Below, in pieces: positions 1 to 55,645 of a DNA stretch of 64,000 bases. Numbering within the stretch: the first letter of the stretch is position 1; each line of letters starts with the position of its first letter. Source of the DNA: Glandiceps talaboti. Lineage: Eukaryota > Hemichordata > Enteropneusta > Spengelidae. Position numbers and translations under genes: made by a program. Where the stretch lies: positions 2,407,001-2,471,000 of the forward strand of contig NC_135555.1 of assembly GCF_964340395.1 (NCBI RefSeq), read 5' to 3'. The notes under the pieces were generated by a model. That model was not told the origin of the DNA, made no database searches, and saw only the letters and a program-made list of their open reading frames with translations.

Positions 1-1140
1 CTGAAAAAGAAATGTTTTGTGTACTATAAGGCGGTTTTGTTGTCATTTGCATCTGTTTTGAAAGCAAAGGGTTTATGGACCCTGGTCATAACATTCTTGG
101 ACATGGGGAACAGTTTAAAGAGTCCACCTACATTTCACAAAGAAAGGGAGATAATAGCCCAGATTTTATGCATTGTTGTACATTTGGTTACAAAAAACAA
201 ACTAGGGAGATAAATTTAGCCAACATCGCTAGTCAAGGGATGTGAATCAATATATCAAGAGATAATGAGAATGGTGCAACTTCACTACAAGAAACTGATA
301 TGGTCTTTTGAAATCTGTAATGGGCCATGACATTGTATCCATGCATTGTAACCATAGACCAGTACATAGCTGTATAGGTGACTATGATATACTGTGAAAT
401 AGCATGGCTGTTGTTCTCTTTCAGTAGTCATGTGATTTCATTGCAAAGTGATCTGGTGTCAAGGTTATGATATGTGTGTGCAGTGCGTTAGGTATAAGGG
501 TAAGAGCTATGTGTCCCTCGCCAAGGGGGGTACTGTTGTTGAATAAAACTCAAACAAGAGTGTCTGAAGGTCATTTAAATGGTAACAATACCATACATAT
601 GCAGAGAGGAATCACACCACTGGCATGGATGAAAGAAAAAAAAGAGACTTTGTTATTTGATTGTGTTGTGGCATTTATATTGTGACTATTGACTTGTTAG
701 ATGAAAACAGGTGTGAATGGTATGCCAGGTGGATGGATTTGACATAGGGTCTAAATATGGTACTACAACTAAATGATCAAGTTTTATGACCGAGCCTAGA
801 CAAAAACGAATGGATGGATGTTTCATGGTTGATGTTTTTTAATGTACTTGTATTTGTTGGTTGGTGAGATTGATGAGATGGTGATGTTGTGTATCTAGGT
901 GTGTGGACTCACTCTGTTAGATCTCAATTGAATGAATGCAGCCTGTGTGGAATGTACATGTATTGATTAATTCGGTTGGGTTATGGGTTAACCAATGGTT
1001 GTGAGTTGGCTGCATAGTTTGTGGATTAGATGGTTGGCTGGATCATATGTTGGTTAGTTGACCATAGACATGTAGCCGCTAGCTTGTTGGTTTATTGATG
1101 GGCTGGTTAGTCTGTTGGCTAGTTGGCTATCTAAGTTTAT
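1..1140. other. non-coding flank or intron, no gene seen
   Basis: The open frames here are short, have no recognisable domain and lack convincing splice context. From about 1020 the sequence drifts into GTTGG/TTAG-rich DNA that leads into the minisatellite. It is probably an intron or the 5' flank of the TRAF7-like gene, because the first recognisable exon of that gene at 4711 starts in mid-codon. Confidence 0.5.
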
Positions 1141-1614
1141 TTGTTGGTGAGTTGGCTGGCTGGTTAGTTTGTTGGTGAGTTGGCTGGCTGGTTAGTTTGT
1201 TGGTGAGTTGGCTGGCTGGTTAGTTAGTTTGTTGGTGAGTTGGCTGGCTGGTTAGTTAGTTTGTTGGTGAGTTGGCTGGCTGGTTAGTTTGTTGGTGAGT
1301 TGGCTGGCTGGTTAATTTGTTGGTGAGTTGGCTGGCTGGTTAATTTGTTGGTGAGTTGGCTGGCTGGTTAGTTAGTTTGTTGGTGAGTTGGCTGGCTGGT
1401 TAGTTAGTTTGTTGGTGAGTTGGCTGACTGGTTAGTTAGTTTGTTGGTGAGTTGGCTGGCTGGTTAGTTAGTTTGTTGGTGAGTTGGCCGGCTGGTTAGT
1501 TAGTTTGTTGGTTAGTTGGCTGGCTGGTTAATTTGTTGGTGAGTTGGCTGGCTGGTTAGTTAGTTTGTTGGTGAGTTGGCTGGCTGGTTAGTTAGTTAGT
1601 TTGTTGGTGAGGTA
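1141..1614. repeat. minisatellite, 28-36 bp unit, about 15 copies
   Basis: About 15 consecutive copies of a GT-rich unit with core TTGTTGGTGAGTTGGCTGGC followed by TGGTTAG. Copies differ mainly in carrying one, two or three TTAG tetramers at the junction, so unit length moves in 4-bp steps (28, 32, 36). A few copies carry point variants (gttagttggc, ggccggc, gttaat). The array ends abruptly at 1614. Confidence 0.95.
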
Positions 1615-4600
1615 TCCCTAAAAGGCACAGCCCCAATTGAAATAATGGATTCCATCCTTCAATGTACACATGTATTATGTGCATGTGAATTAGTGACCTC
1701 AGGAAGACTCTATAAAATGACCTTTATCAGGATCACCATCAGCTGGTAGAAAATCTGTATTTTATCAGAAAGGAGTATCAGTCAATCATTGAATTGTAGA
1801 CAACAGCTGATTGTATGTGTTACTATCAAATACAGATAAGGCCATACAGATTAAATATTATGGCAATCATATTGTAACCTGATAAGTGTTAAGATAAGGT
1901 TAATAGGTGTACAAAGGCAATAATTGTTGTCCCCACCTGTAATTGTCACCTACATTGGTATGTTGTCTCGGTAATGGTATCCTAGAATCTAGGATGTGTT
2001 TTCCTTCAAACGAAAAGAAAGACCAAATCTTTGTAAGGATCAAATAATACTATATCAGCTGAATCCCCACAATACATGCCCATGTATGTATGTATATCAT
2101 AGTATTGAATTTAACTTTTGTTCCAAACACAACTTTGAAAATTTTACCTTAATAATTCAACTTAAATTTTACGTGAATTTCCATTTGGAGATGTATGTAT
2201 ATTGATATCACAGATCAGGTCTAAACTTGATTCTGTACTTTCCTATTCCAGTGCAAAGGAAAAGGAAACATGCACTATAGATGTGTGAAGAAAATGCCAT
2301 TCTTAAATTGCTGTAGATGGCATGGTTACAGGCTACATGTAATCAGAGGACCCAACTTAACATCACCTTTGAAGGAATTCTTACTCACAGTATATACAAC
2401 TTAATAATAGCCTACATGTAGATTTTAGTGGTACTAAAGTCCATTTCAAAAAACTTGCAGTCTTTGTACTGTATGACTATAAGACGTTTCATGGAAATTT
2501 ATGAATATAAACTATGTGTACAGTAACTTTAGATAGACACGTCCATGCAGAGTACACTCAATGGATACCGTTTAACATTATAATCACATCATGTACATGT
2601 AGTGTACCATTCTGTGAAAGTCTGAATAAATACTCCTCCTGAAGTAAATTTACTCTTGGCATGCAAAGGTAGACTACCAGTCTATCTCATTCTATTATGT
2701 ACATTCTAGGCACTTTGATTTTTATACATACATTTAGATGTTCATGTCTACATGTATATGAGTAATACAAATTTTGAGTTTAATTATTTCACCAGTACAT
2801 AAGAGATGTGAACAAATAAACCAAAGGCCAGGAAAACATCTATGCATCTAAAAGTTGTTATGTACTTCTTCATTTTGGACAGTGGTCCTTTGTATTCATT
2901 GAGATTTTAGTTACCAAGGTATGGGTATTATGACAGTATAGGCGTCTACATGCATATAGCATAGATATTGATACATTTGTAGCAGCAGGATTCGTGTGAT
3001 ATTTTCCATAGGAAAACAACAATCTAAGCAATAACACATGTCCCTGAGGCATATACATGTACATACATGTATATACGGTATAGACATTTGTACACAACAC
3101 TGTATGCAGCATATAATATTTTACTTGTCATGAAATGACACACATTCGACACAGTAAATAGTCAATGTACAAAAAGTTTGGAACATAAAATATGCCTAAA
3201 AATATACCTTGATTTCCAAACTTCATGTGATTATGAATTTAGAGAATGGTAGAGAATTATGATCAGTGAACATGAATGTCTTTAACTAGAAGATGATGTG
3301 TGATGTGTAAAGGAACATGATGAAATTTGTAATGAATGAAGAAAATGGTCAGCATGTGAAACATAGATTATATTGAACACATATTGCCTGGCCATGAGGG
3401 CTATAGCACCCGTTTATTACACCCGAGGGACTGTGAGTTACCAGAATCACATGCTATTTCCCGAGGCCGAAGGCTCAAATAATATATCATTAGTAAATAC
3501 AGATTTTTTTGACACTTTACATACTCTGTTCTATCATATTTATCTCTTGAAAAACTTCCTTTTTCTTCGAAGCAGTTTAGGCTTTGTATTTAAGAAGCAG
3601 TCTTGGCATGTAGGGTAGATTTCAGCTGCTTGTTCTCCTGATATCAGGAATAAATAAGGAACGGGAAAGCAAAAATTACCGAAAAAAAAGGATCGACATG
3701 AGGGTATTCAGGGCACGCGCGCTGACCAGAACCAGATATATTTTTTTTTGGCCTAACCATATGTTAGATTTGCAGACTTTACATGTATGTCTCATAATGT
3801 GTATACCTGTATGTTGAAGATGTATATCTGTGAACACTATACATGTACATGTCGTTGTCAGCAATACATGTAGATGTGTGAACAGAGGTTGAAAGAGTAA
3901 AATACCCACCAGTAAATGTGTAAATATGAAAGTGAAAGCTATAACCACCAGTATAAATTGCTGTCCAATTCAACATAGTTGGTATTGTGCTAATTTAAGG
4001 GGTGTTCTGTGTTCTCTTGTCATATGACATGTTAATTTTAATGGATCTACGGTCAGGTGTGGATGTCATATGAATAACAGTTGGACTGCTGTCGTACAGT
4101 TATGTGTATATGAAACCTGTTCTTTGTAATCCCAAGTTCTTTGATTCATGTCACTTCAAAATGATGAAATATTGTTTGAAATCTGCAAAACATTGCGTGT
4201 AATTTTGTAAAAATCAATTTTCTTTTGTGACAACAGTAACAATAATTCTTTTGTGAAAGCAGAAAAAGTATGTTGGCTCACGAGAATGCTTAAAAATTGT
4301 TCCATTCAAGTTGAAGGGATGTTATTAATCATAAAAATGATGCCATTTTCAACATTTCATCGTTCTTTTTCAGATGGAAACCAATCATATGTTTGAACTT
4401 AGCTCAAATAATATATCATTGTTTTGTTCACTGTTTTCAAGAATGCAATCAGATTTCTTCTTGCATTCAACTATTTGTATTGTAGAAACTCAGTTTCAAA
4501 GTTTTCTGTGAAATATCATTATAATTTTAATTTATTCTTTCATTCCATTAAAAGTGAAAATGAAATAAAGATATTAATCAAAGAATATTCTATTTGTTGT

Positions 4601-4710
4601 TCATAGCCGGAAACATGACAGGTGAAAATATTGGGAGGAAAAATCTATCATTTAATAAGGAATGAAATGTGGTTGACTAATTTCTTTCTTTGTTTGTTTT
4701 CTATGAATAG
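1615..4710 (+). other. intron or 5' region of the TRAF7-like gene
   Basis: No exon could be supported. I searched the plus strand for the Cys-Gly-His core of a RING finger (TGT/TGC-GGN-CAY), which should precede the exon at 4711, and found none. Many TACATGTA-type palindromes occur between 2580 and 3860. Confidence 0.5.
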
Positions 4711-48680
<43,970 letters not shown>

Positions 48681-49213
48681 AGTCACAGAGTTACCAACAA
48701 GTGTATCACCATGACAACGATTGCTTTGCAGCAGGTGCAAAAACAAACAAGCAAGGAAATTCTTTGTCATTTAATTTGTTTGATAATCTGGATTGGACTA
48801 TGTAATTGACAGGATTAATTGAAATGTACATGTATGTGTTTTGTTACCATCTAGATTTTAACAAACTAAATTGTTTTGCTATATATGCAAGGAATTACCA
48901 AAAAATGATATGATATTTCTTATTATATTAGCTACTGATAGCAAAAGAACAGAATTCTATTGACAAAAATACTGGGAATTGAGTTAAAGAACCTTCCCAA
49001 AATGCAGCAGCGTTATATTTCATTCCAATTATTTTTTACATATCCCTAGTTTTGCTGTTCTTAAAAAAAGGGGAAAAAATGTTGGTGTTGTAACTTTGAA
49101 TTACTAATTGATGATTTAATGGTAAACAGGGTCTAAATATATACTTTGCCAAATTGGTGAACTAATAATTTTACACTGACATCAGTAACAATCAGCTGAA
49201 TGTTTGTTTTATG

Positions 49214-49229
49214 TCACTAGAGGGCGCTG
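49214..49229 (+). promoter_or_regulatory. CTCF-like motif
   Basis: TCACTAGAGGGCGCTG matches the core of the bilaterian CTCF site (CCASYAGRGGGCGC type). It lies about 530 bp downstream of the TRAF7-like stop, towards the Derlin gene. Motif match only. Confidence 0.4.
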
Positions 49230-51690
49230 TGCATTTGCTGCATGCAAACTTTCTGTGTCATATTCACCCAGTACAAACTGTAAAGCCTACTACATTGAGT
49301 ACTAATCAAAGGGAGTGCCCATAATATAGAGTAATGCACCATTTTTCTTACAAATCACAATTTTTGTGAGATATTTGCCCAAACTAAATGAAAATCTATC
49401 AGATTTATGGACCATATAAAATAATACTAATACTAAAAATAAGGACGCCTAGCTGGATTGCAAATGGCAAAGTTACAGTGTGTGATTATAAATATATAAA
49501 AAAAACTATTTACAAAAGAAACGATAACATCAAGATATATTTAGTTTGGTCAATGTTTTCTGTGTTTGCAGAACAAATAAAATTAGTGAAGGTAAAACAA
49601 ACTGAGATAGAACTGACTGTCTTTCAGTAACATCCAAATTATATCTTGCAAGAAAATATTAACAAAAAAAATGTCAAAATACCTAGTTTGAAGATGGAAA
49701 TTTTACATGAAATCTTTTGAATTAATGGTGGTAAGTTTCAGTAGGGATAGAAGTTAGAAGTGTAATTTGCAGTAGATAAAATAATTTTGTGAGTTTTGCT
49801 TATAAATGCTTACCTTTCAGTACTACCAAAATATTAAACAAGATTTGGAACCAAAAAAATTTCAAAATTTGAAAAAAGTGAGATTTTGACACTTGCTTTT
49901 GACAAATGAGACAATTGTAATGCTATATGGAGATACAGAAAGGGACCAAAATACACCATACAGAGTACAGCTTCAAAATTGTAGCCAATTGTACTCATCT
50001 CTGTTGTTACTTTGTCTATGTCTTTTAGTAGGATTTCTACTTATCTCTCACTCCACCATGACATTGCATATGATTTGCATTAATTTGAATAATTTATTCA
50101 TTTATGTAGTATGTAAATCAAGTGATGAGGTCTGACCAATTGATGACAATTCTGATTAGAATATTGAATGTGATTGGTCAATTCTGATTCTTTTGATTAA
50201 ATATGTAAACCAATCATATCTGTACAGTGCATATTGACCAAGATAAAGGTGCAGAGTCTGTGTTGAAAAAGTCAAATATTCCATACAGAAAAAAAAAGTG
50301 TGATCGTTCAAGAGCAAAAATGTTTTGCTAAGAACTATTATTGAGTGATATGACTTTTTCACTCAACACCTTTATAACTTTTTGTTCATTTTGAGAACAA
50401 TTATTGGCAACTGAAACATTCATTCCAGAAATATGAACAAATACAAAAATTCCTGTCAGTAGATTTGACTAGTTAATGAATATTTGTTCAAAATTCTTGT
50501 CAGAGAAAATGACTGAAAAATTACAAATTGTGTTTAAGAAATGACAGTGTAAAGTCAATTTGTAATCTAGCAAACATAAACAAAACAATACATACCCCCC
50601 AAAATTGCTATGAAAATGATATGAGGTGGAAATACAGCAACAACTTACTAAATTAAAACAACAGTTTACCAGGTATTAGGAATATCAAACCAGTTAATTT
50701 GAAACAGTTTTGAAATTCAAGACTTTAAAAAAAGAAAGAAAACATTGTTGTTCAGAAAACCGATAATCTTGAGGCCAGTATGATTGAAGTCAGCTACATT
50801 GTTGTTCAGTTTTATTCAGATTATGATTATGTTAATATTCTTCTAGATTCTTAATGAGATCTACACTTCCGTAGAAAGTGTCATTTTTCGTGTTTTGTGC
50901 CAAATCTTCCTCCTTACCTCTATGTATTGAATTATTGTATTATAATTAGTATGTAATTATAACTTTACAAATTATAATAAGTCTTAATATTTACTATGTA
51001 AATGTGTTAATTCATTAACGAAATTTCACATTAAGTTTCAGGGATAATTAACTTTTGTGTTAAGATGGGATACATAATACACCCCTGTTGTGCAAATCCA
51101 GATGGTATAGTCCTTGTGTTAACCTAAGAAGTCTGTCCCATTCTGTTTTTATGGGGTCCATTGCATGTAAGATAGAAGATATTACTTGATGCTGCAGCCA
51201 ACCAGTGTTTTACAAATAGTGGAGTTTTTTTTTTGGATAGCTAGAAGTGTAGCTAGGTGCTTAGAGGGATGTGTTAAAGTCTCTAAGAGAAATTTATGTT
51301 TTATCAAAGTTGTCATAAAGATATGAGCATTATCTGCAATAGCGTTGATCGTAATTGCTGAAAAAGGATATGTCGCACACTTTATTTGCACGGATTTGGA
51401 CAATTTTTCTTGGTTCAAAAGGAAAACTTGCTAACATCTTTCTTCTCATATGTTTTGTAGGAATAGGCTGAGAAATTTTAGTTTACACCTAATTTCATCA
51501 TTATTTATAAGATATAAATTACGTACTCTGTGATTATCAGCACATTCATTATCAAAATATAGCTAAATAAATATAGACTCTGGAGTGGACATGTTCACCT
51601 CCTGGTCTATGCGCTAACATGGTAATTTATAACATTATTTGCAATCATCCCTGTAGAGGATATTTTACCTGGTGCACACAACAGTGAGGA

Positions 51691-51767
51691 AAGACTTGCC
51701 CTACTCTGCAGCCTACAACTATAACGCAGTTAAAGACTTGCCCTACTCTGCAGCCTACAACTATGGC
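51691..51767. repeat. 42-bp tandem duplication
   Basis: AAGACTTGCCCTACTCTGCA then GCCTACAACTAT occurs at 51691 and 51733. Confidence 0.95.
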
Positions 51768-52548
51768 AGGACGCAGTCAAAATGTCTGACTTTCAAACCT
51801 TTTCAGAGAACTTAACTATTAAAAAAGAAAGTCATTGCCAGGCAATCAATTGTTTGTTGCATTGTAAAATTCCAAAATACATATCACCTTTTGGTCCATC
51901 TCATCATTCAACGATGTAATCATTTTGTCAAACAGTTTTTCAGGTTTTTGGTTGAAATTTTGTCTTGCCATTATCACTAATATATTAGTACCATGCTGAA
52001 ATAATGTTTATCACAGTCAGTCAACATCTAACACTTGAAAATTTAAGCAAAATTTTCGCCAACATTTTTTATTAAAAATCTAAATCTTTGAAAACAAACT
52101 GCTCCATAGATACATTCTGACAGCAGTGTTACTTCAAAAGTGTAAAGAGAACCCAGACTAATTGCAGATAACACCAACCACAAGAGTGTGCACCACGTAA
52201 AGATCGCCCTCTATAGACCACAATACTCTAGTCTAGAGAGTGAATTTGTCTTCCATGCCAAGTCTGTGATTTTGAAACTACTCCTCTCCACAAAATCATA
52301 TCCATGCTAATACCAGTATATAAACAATTATCCAATTAATGGAGAAATTAGGTGGTTTTTTTCATTTTCAGTTGAATACATGAATTTTTGCAAATTTCCA
52401 AATCACAGATTTAATTCTGTTACCTGTGATAAAATATTTAATATATTTAATAATAGGAAGAATTCTAATTATAGTCTTTTTTTTAGAAAAAAGAAAATTC
52501 AGAAGAGTTGCAAAAGATTAGCACTAGTAATTGATATTTCGCTGCTTT

Positions 52549-52581
<33 letters not shown>

Positions 52582-53937
52582 TATGTCTCAACGTCAGCTG
52601 TTAAGGTAATAAAATAAATGTCCGATTTGTTGCGTTATCGTGTTATTACAATTTCAAAATGTTAGTAAGAAAAATATACTTGAATCAGACAATTTTGAAA
52701 ATTATATATAAGATATCTGTATTGAGCTGAATTTTTTCTATTTTCTTTTTTTTTCACATTTTTTATTTTCTTCAGTGACTTTATTTTCTCATAGACTAGG
52801 TTATAGTCAATTAGTTGATTTTTTAAAAATTAACATTTATGTAATTGTTTTATTTGATAATTAGTAAATATTACATCTGAAATTGAATATTAATTAATTA
52901 AGCTTTAATTGTTGCCATGGTAACATAGAAATTAGATATGATAGGAACAGTTGGTGAGTTTTAGTAAGTTATATTGTACAAAGAACTGCCAATAAAGAAC
53001 TTGTTTCTATCTTTTCTTCCCTCCATCCTATTCCCACCCCTATTTACCAAAAACTTTGAATGGTCTGATCCATTTAACAATATATGTGGTAGATTCCACT
53101 TAGTAAATAGGAATGGGATAATGTTCGGCTGGTTTCACAATGTACGATCCTATGGGAAACACCAGAATTTGGTGTAGTGATTGGACAAATTCTTTGACCA
53201 AATTGTAATTTAAAAAACAAAACAAAACTTGGAGAATTCTAAGCTGATAAAGTTATTCTCATATGTAGAAATTGCTAACAGATTTGTGTTTGGCATGAAG
53301 TTTGTATTTCTTGAAATATTTAAATCACCCAAGATTGATTGCCTTGTGCATTGTGAACCAAAATTATGTGACCTTTGACCAGTGCAAACAAACAAACACT
53401 TTCCTGATTATCTCTTTAGAACATGGATGTAAATGTCAACCCAGGGTCTTATAATGAAACATAATAGATTATTGAACTACGTTTGTGTACAAAATCTCTA
53501 GTCTATCATTGGAGAAAACAAGTCTCAAACATAGCACTGCAAACGATTTCATTACCAGAGGTGTTAAAGTAGAAATTTAAAGAAATATTGTGGTTTTTTT
53601 ATGGTTTTTCAAAATTTGCAGTGTGAGGCCATCACTTTTAATACCTATGCAGTAACATTACAATTATCATCTGTACTTTTAATATTGGAGTTATTTATTC
53701 CACCCGTTGTAACCATAGTAACGAGTACAGATTGTGTATTATTGCAATGTGCAATTGTCAAAATGCTAGAATTTATTTCATCTCATGGAGCTTTGGAGTA
53801 ATACAGATTGAAAATAAACTTATGTGTGTTGGACACTGGATTTGATGTGTTTATTTTCTTGTGTTGTGAAAGGGTTGCTTCACATCATGTCTGTGTAACT
53901 AACACATGGATGGAAAATTCTGAAAATTACTTTATAC

Positions 53938-53938
53938 T

Positions 53939-53972
<34 letters not shown>

Positions 53973-54007
53973 AGGGAGGGAGGGAGGGAGGGAGGGGGGA
54001 GAGAGAG
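53938..54007. repeat. (GA)n and (GGGA)n purine tract
   Basis: GA repeats then GGGA repeats; a polypurine run of about 70 bp. Confidence 0.95.
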
Positions 54008-54289
54008 AAAACTGTACCTGGTGAAGACTTTACTTAGTTTGTGCATACTACCACCACCCCACCCCACGAAAAATAGCTCTACGGATCCTGCAGGTAGATA
54101 ACAATCCATACATGATATTGTATGCATATATGCAACAGCTACGATAAGAGATAAAAAGAAAAATGTTCTTTCCAATGTTATAAGAATTTGAAGACCAATA
54201 TGTTTCTAAAAAGAAGCTATGTGGCCTGTGTAGTATTGGGCAAATAAAAAACACCCACAAACTCAATTCAGTAGTAGTTATGTTTAGGG

Positions 54290-54360
54290 TGCTATCCACA
54301 TACAGTAGTTGTAGTGTTGAGGGCGCTCTTCAATTTCTATCCACATACAGTAGTTGTACA
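54290..54360. repeat. direct duplication of a 22-bp segment
   Basis: CTATCCACATACAGTAGTTG then TA occurs twice, near 54291 and 54337, separated by GTGTTGAGGGCGCTCTTCAA. Confidence 0.9.
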
Positions 54361-55138
54361 TACTCTTCTGTTTGATCTCTTGCTATAACTCACCTTTGAC
54401 CCCAAGTGGGTGGGATTGGATGTAAATGTTCTTCCCTCTCATATTCAGACTTTTTGTACATTATTTTGTCTTTTATGAAGACATTGTTTTATTCTCCTTG
54501 CTATGCATTGTGGAATATTCAAGTGTTCACGCTCTGTAGATCAGAACGATATTATTTTGCTGTATATTTTATTTTATTTTACTTCATGTCAACACTCCTA
54601 TTTTATGTTACTTGTTGTTGACACACCTAGTAATCACTTGCTAGGCAAATATGAGCACTAGAAATGACAAATCCTTTGGTCTCATTACACCTGGATCTAA
54701 TTGTTGGTTTGTAATAAGCTCCATATGGATAGCAGGTGGTTACATACAGGAACTAACAACTGGGTCTTTCAAACCTAGACTCTGTAAGTGGTAAAAACTC
54801 AATTATGAAATTGAAGTTTTTCTAGCTTTCAATGAACCAAGTTTGTATTCGTTGTCTGTTCCATCATGACCCTTGATTTCCTTTCAGAGGTTATGGTTCA
54901 ATGGAGAGTACAAACAACTCTGGAGAACGCAATGTGTTCTATGAGATTTGATTGTATTATCTCCAACAACATATACCTTATAGTTGCAACTTATGTGGAT
55001 TTCAAAAACCCAGATTATTTCAAAATATGAGTATGTATGGCATAATGAGGAGTTAATTGGTGTACAGAAATAGACATTACACATATACACTTATAATTGC
55101 AATGGACATAGATTTAAGTCAAGGATAGACACATAATC

Positions 55139-55144
55139 TTTATT
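55139..55144 (-). terminator. candidate poly(A) signal of the Derlin-1 gene
   Basis: AATAAA on the minus strand about 345 nt after the stop codon. No competing AATAAA was noticed closer, but this was not checked exhaustively. Confidence 0.4.
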
Positions 55145-55488
55145 TCAATTGTTTCTCACTGTTACTACATTTGATATCACGTATGGCACTCCAAGTAAGT
55201 GACACATCACAGGGTTAGAAATCGACATATTTACAAAAGTAGTGATAATACAAAAAGATAGTACAAGAGTCAAATAATTTCTCTATAGCCTATATGTATG
55301 CAGGGATCTTGATTCAGTTCTATACAGTCAGATACAGGCATCAAAAATACTATTCTAAAAGTACATGATTTGTTCTTAGTTCCTTTACTTTCACTTTGAA
55401 GAAATTAATCTCAGGATTAAAACTGACAAATGTTTGTATTTGTTGTGGCAGGATGTTGTTTACATAGGCTGTATCACTATTTGACTGT

Positions 55489-55645
55489 TTAGTCTCCACC
55501 AAGAGCATTTCCTCTTCCCCATGCATGTCTTCCACCACCACCACCACCACCACCGCCATCTTGGTCGTCATCTTGTCGTCTCCTGCTAGATGGAGCCATA
55601 CCAAAACCTGACACACCCCCACGGCGATTTGGCAAATATTTATAT
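55489..55645 (-). CDS. DERL1: Derlin-1 exon 7: cytosolic tail and stop
   Basis: LYKYLPNRRGGVSGFGMAPS, SRRRQDDDQD, nine Gly, RHAWGRGNALGGD, stop. The Gly run is a GGT microsatellite in coding DNA. The SHP-like box is intact. The acceptor TTTCAG joins TT to A to give Leu. Confidence 0.95.

Larger units (their letters stand above)
48681..55138. other. intergenic region with TRAF7-like 3' UTR, no gene seen
   Basis: The 3' UTR of the TRAF7-like gene starts here; a candidate AATAAA lies at 49576-49581 but an end cannot be fixed. Open frames are AT-rich and random. Local items are listed separately (49214, 51691, 53938, 54290). A TAA/AAT run lies at about 52553-52580. Confidence 0.6.

Noticed and set aside
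1141-1614. CRISPR-like array
   Set aside because: Units are contiguous with no unique spacers, and the genome is eukaryotic.
3390-3480. CpG-richer segment with CCCGAGGCCGAAGGCTC as a possible exon
   Set aside because: No splice sites or domain; more likely a repeat fragment.
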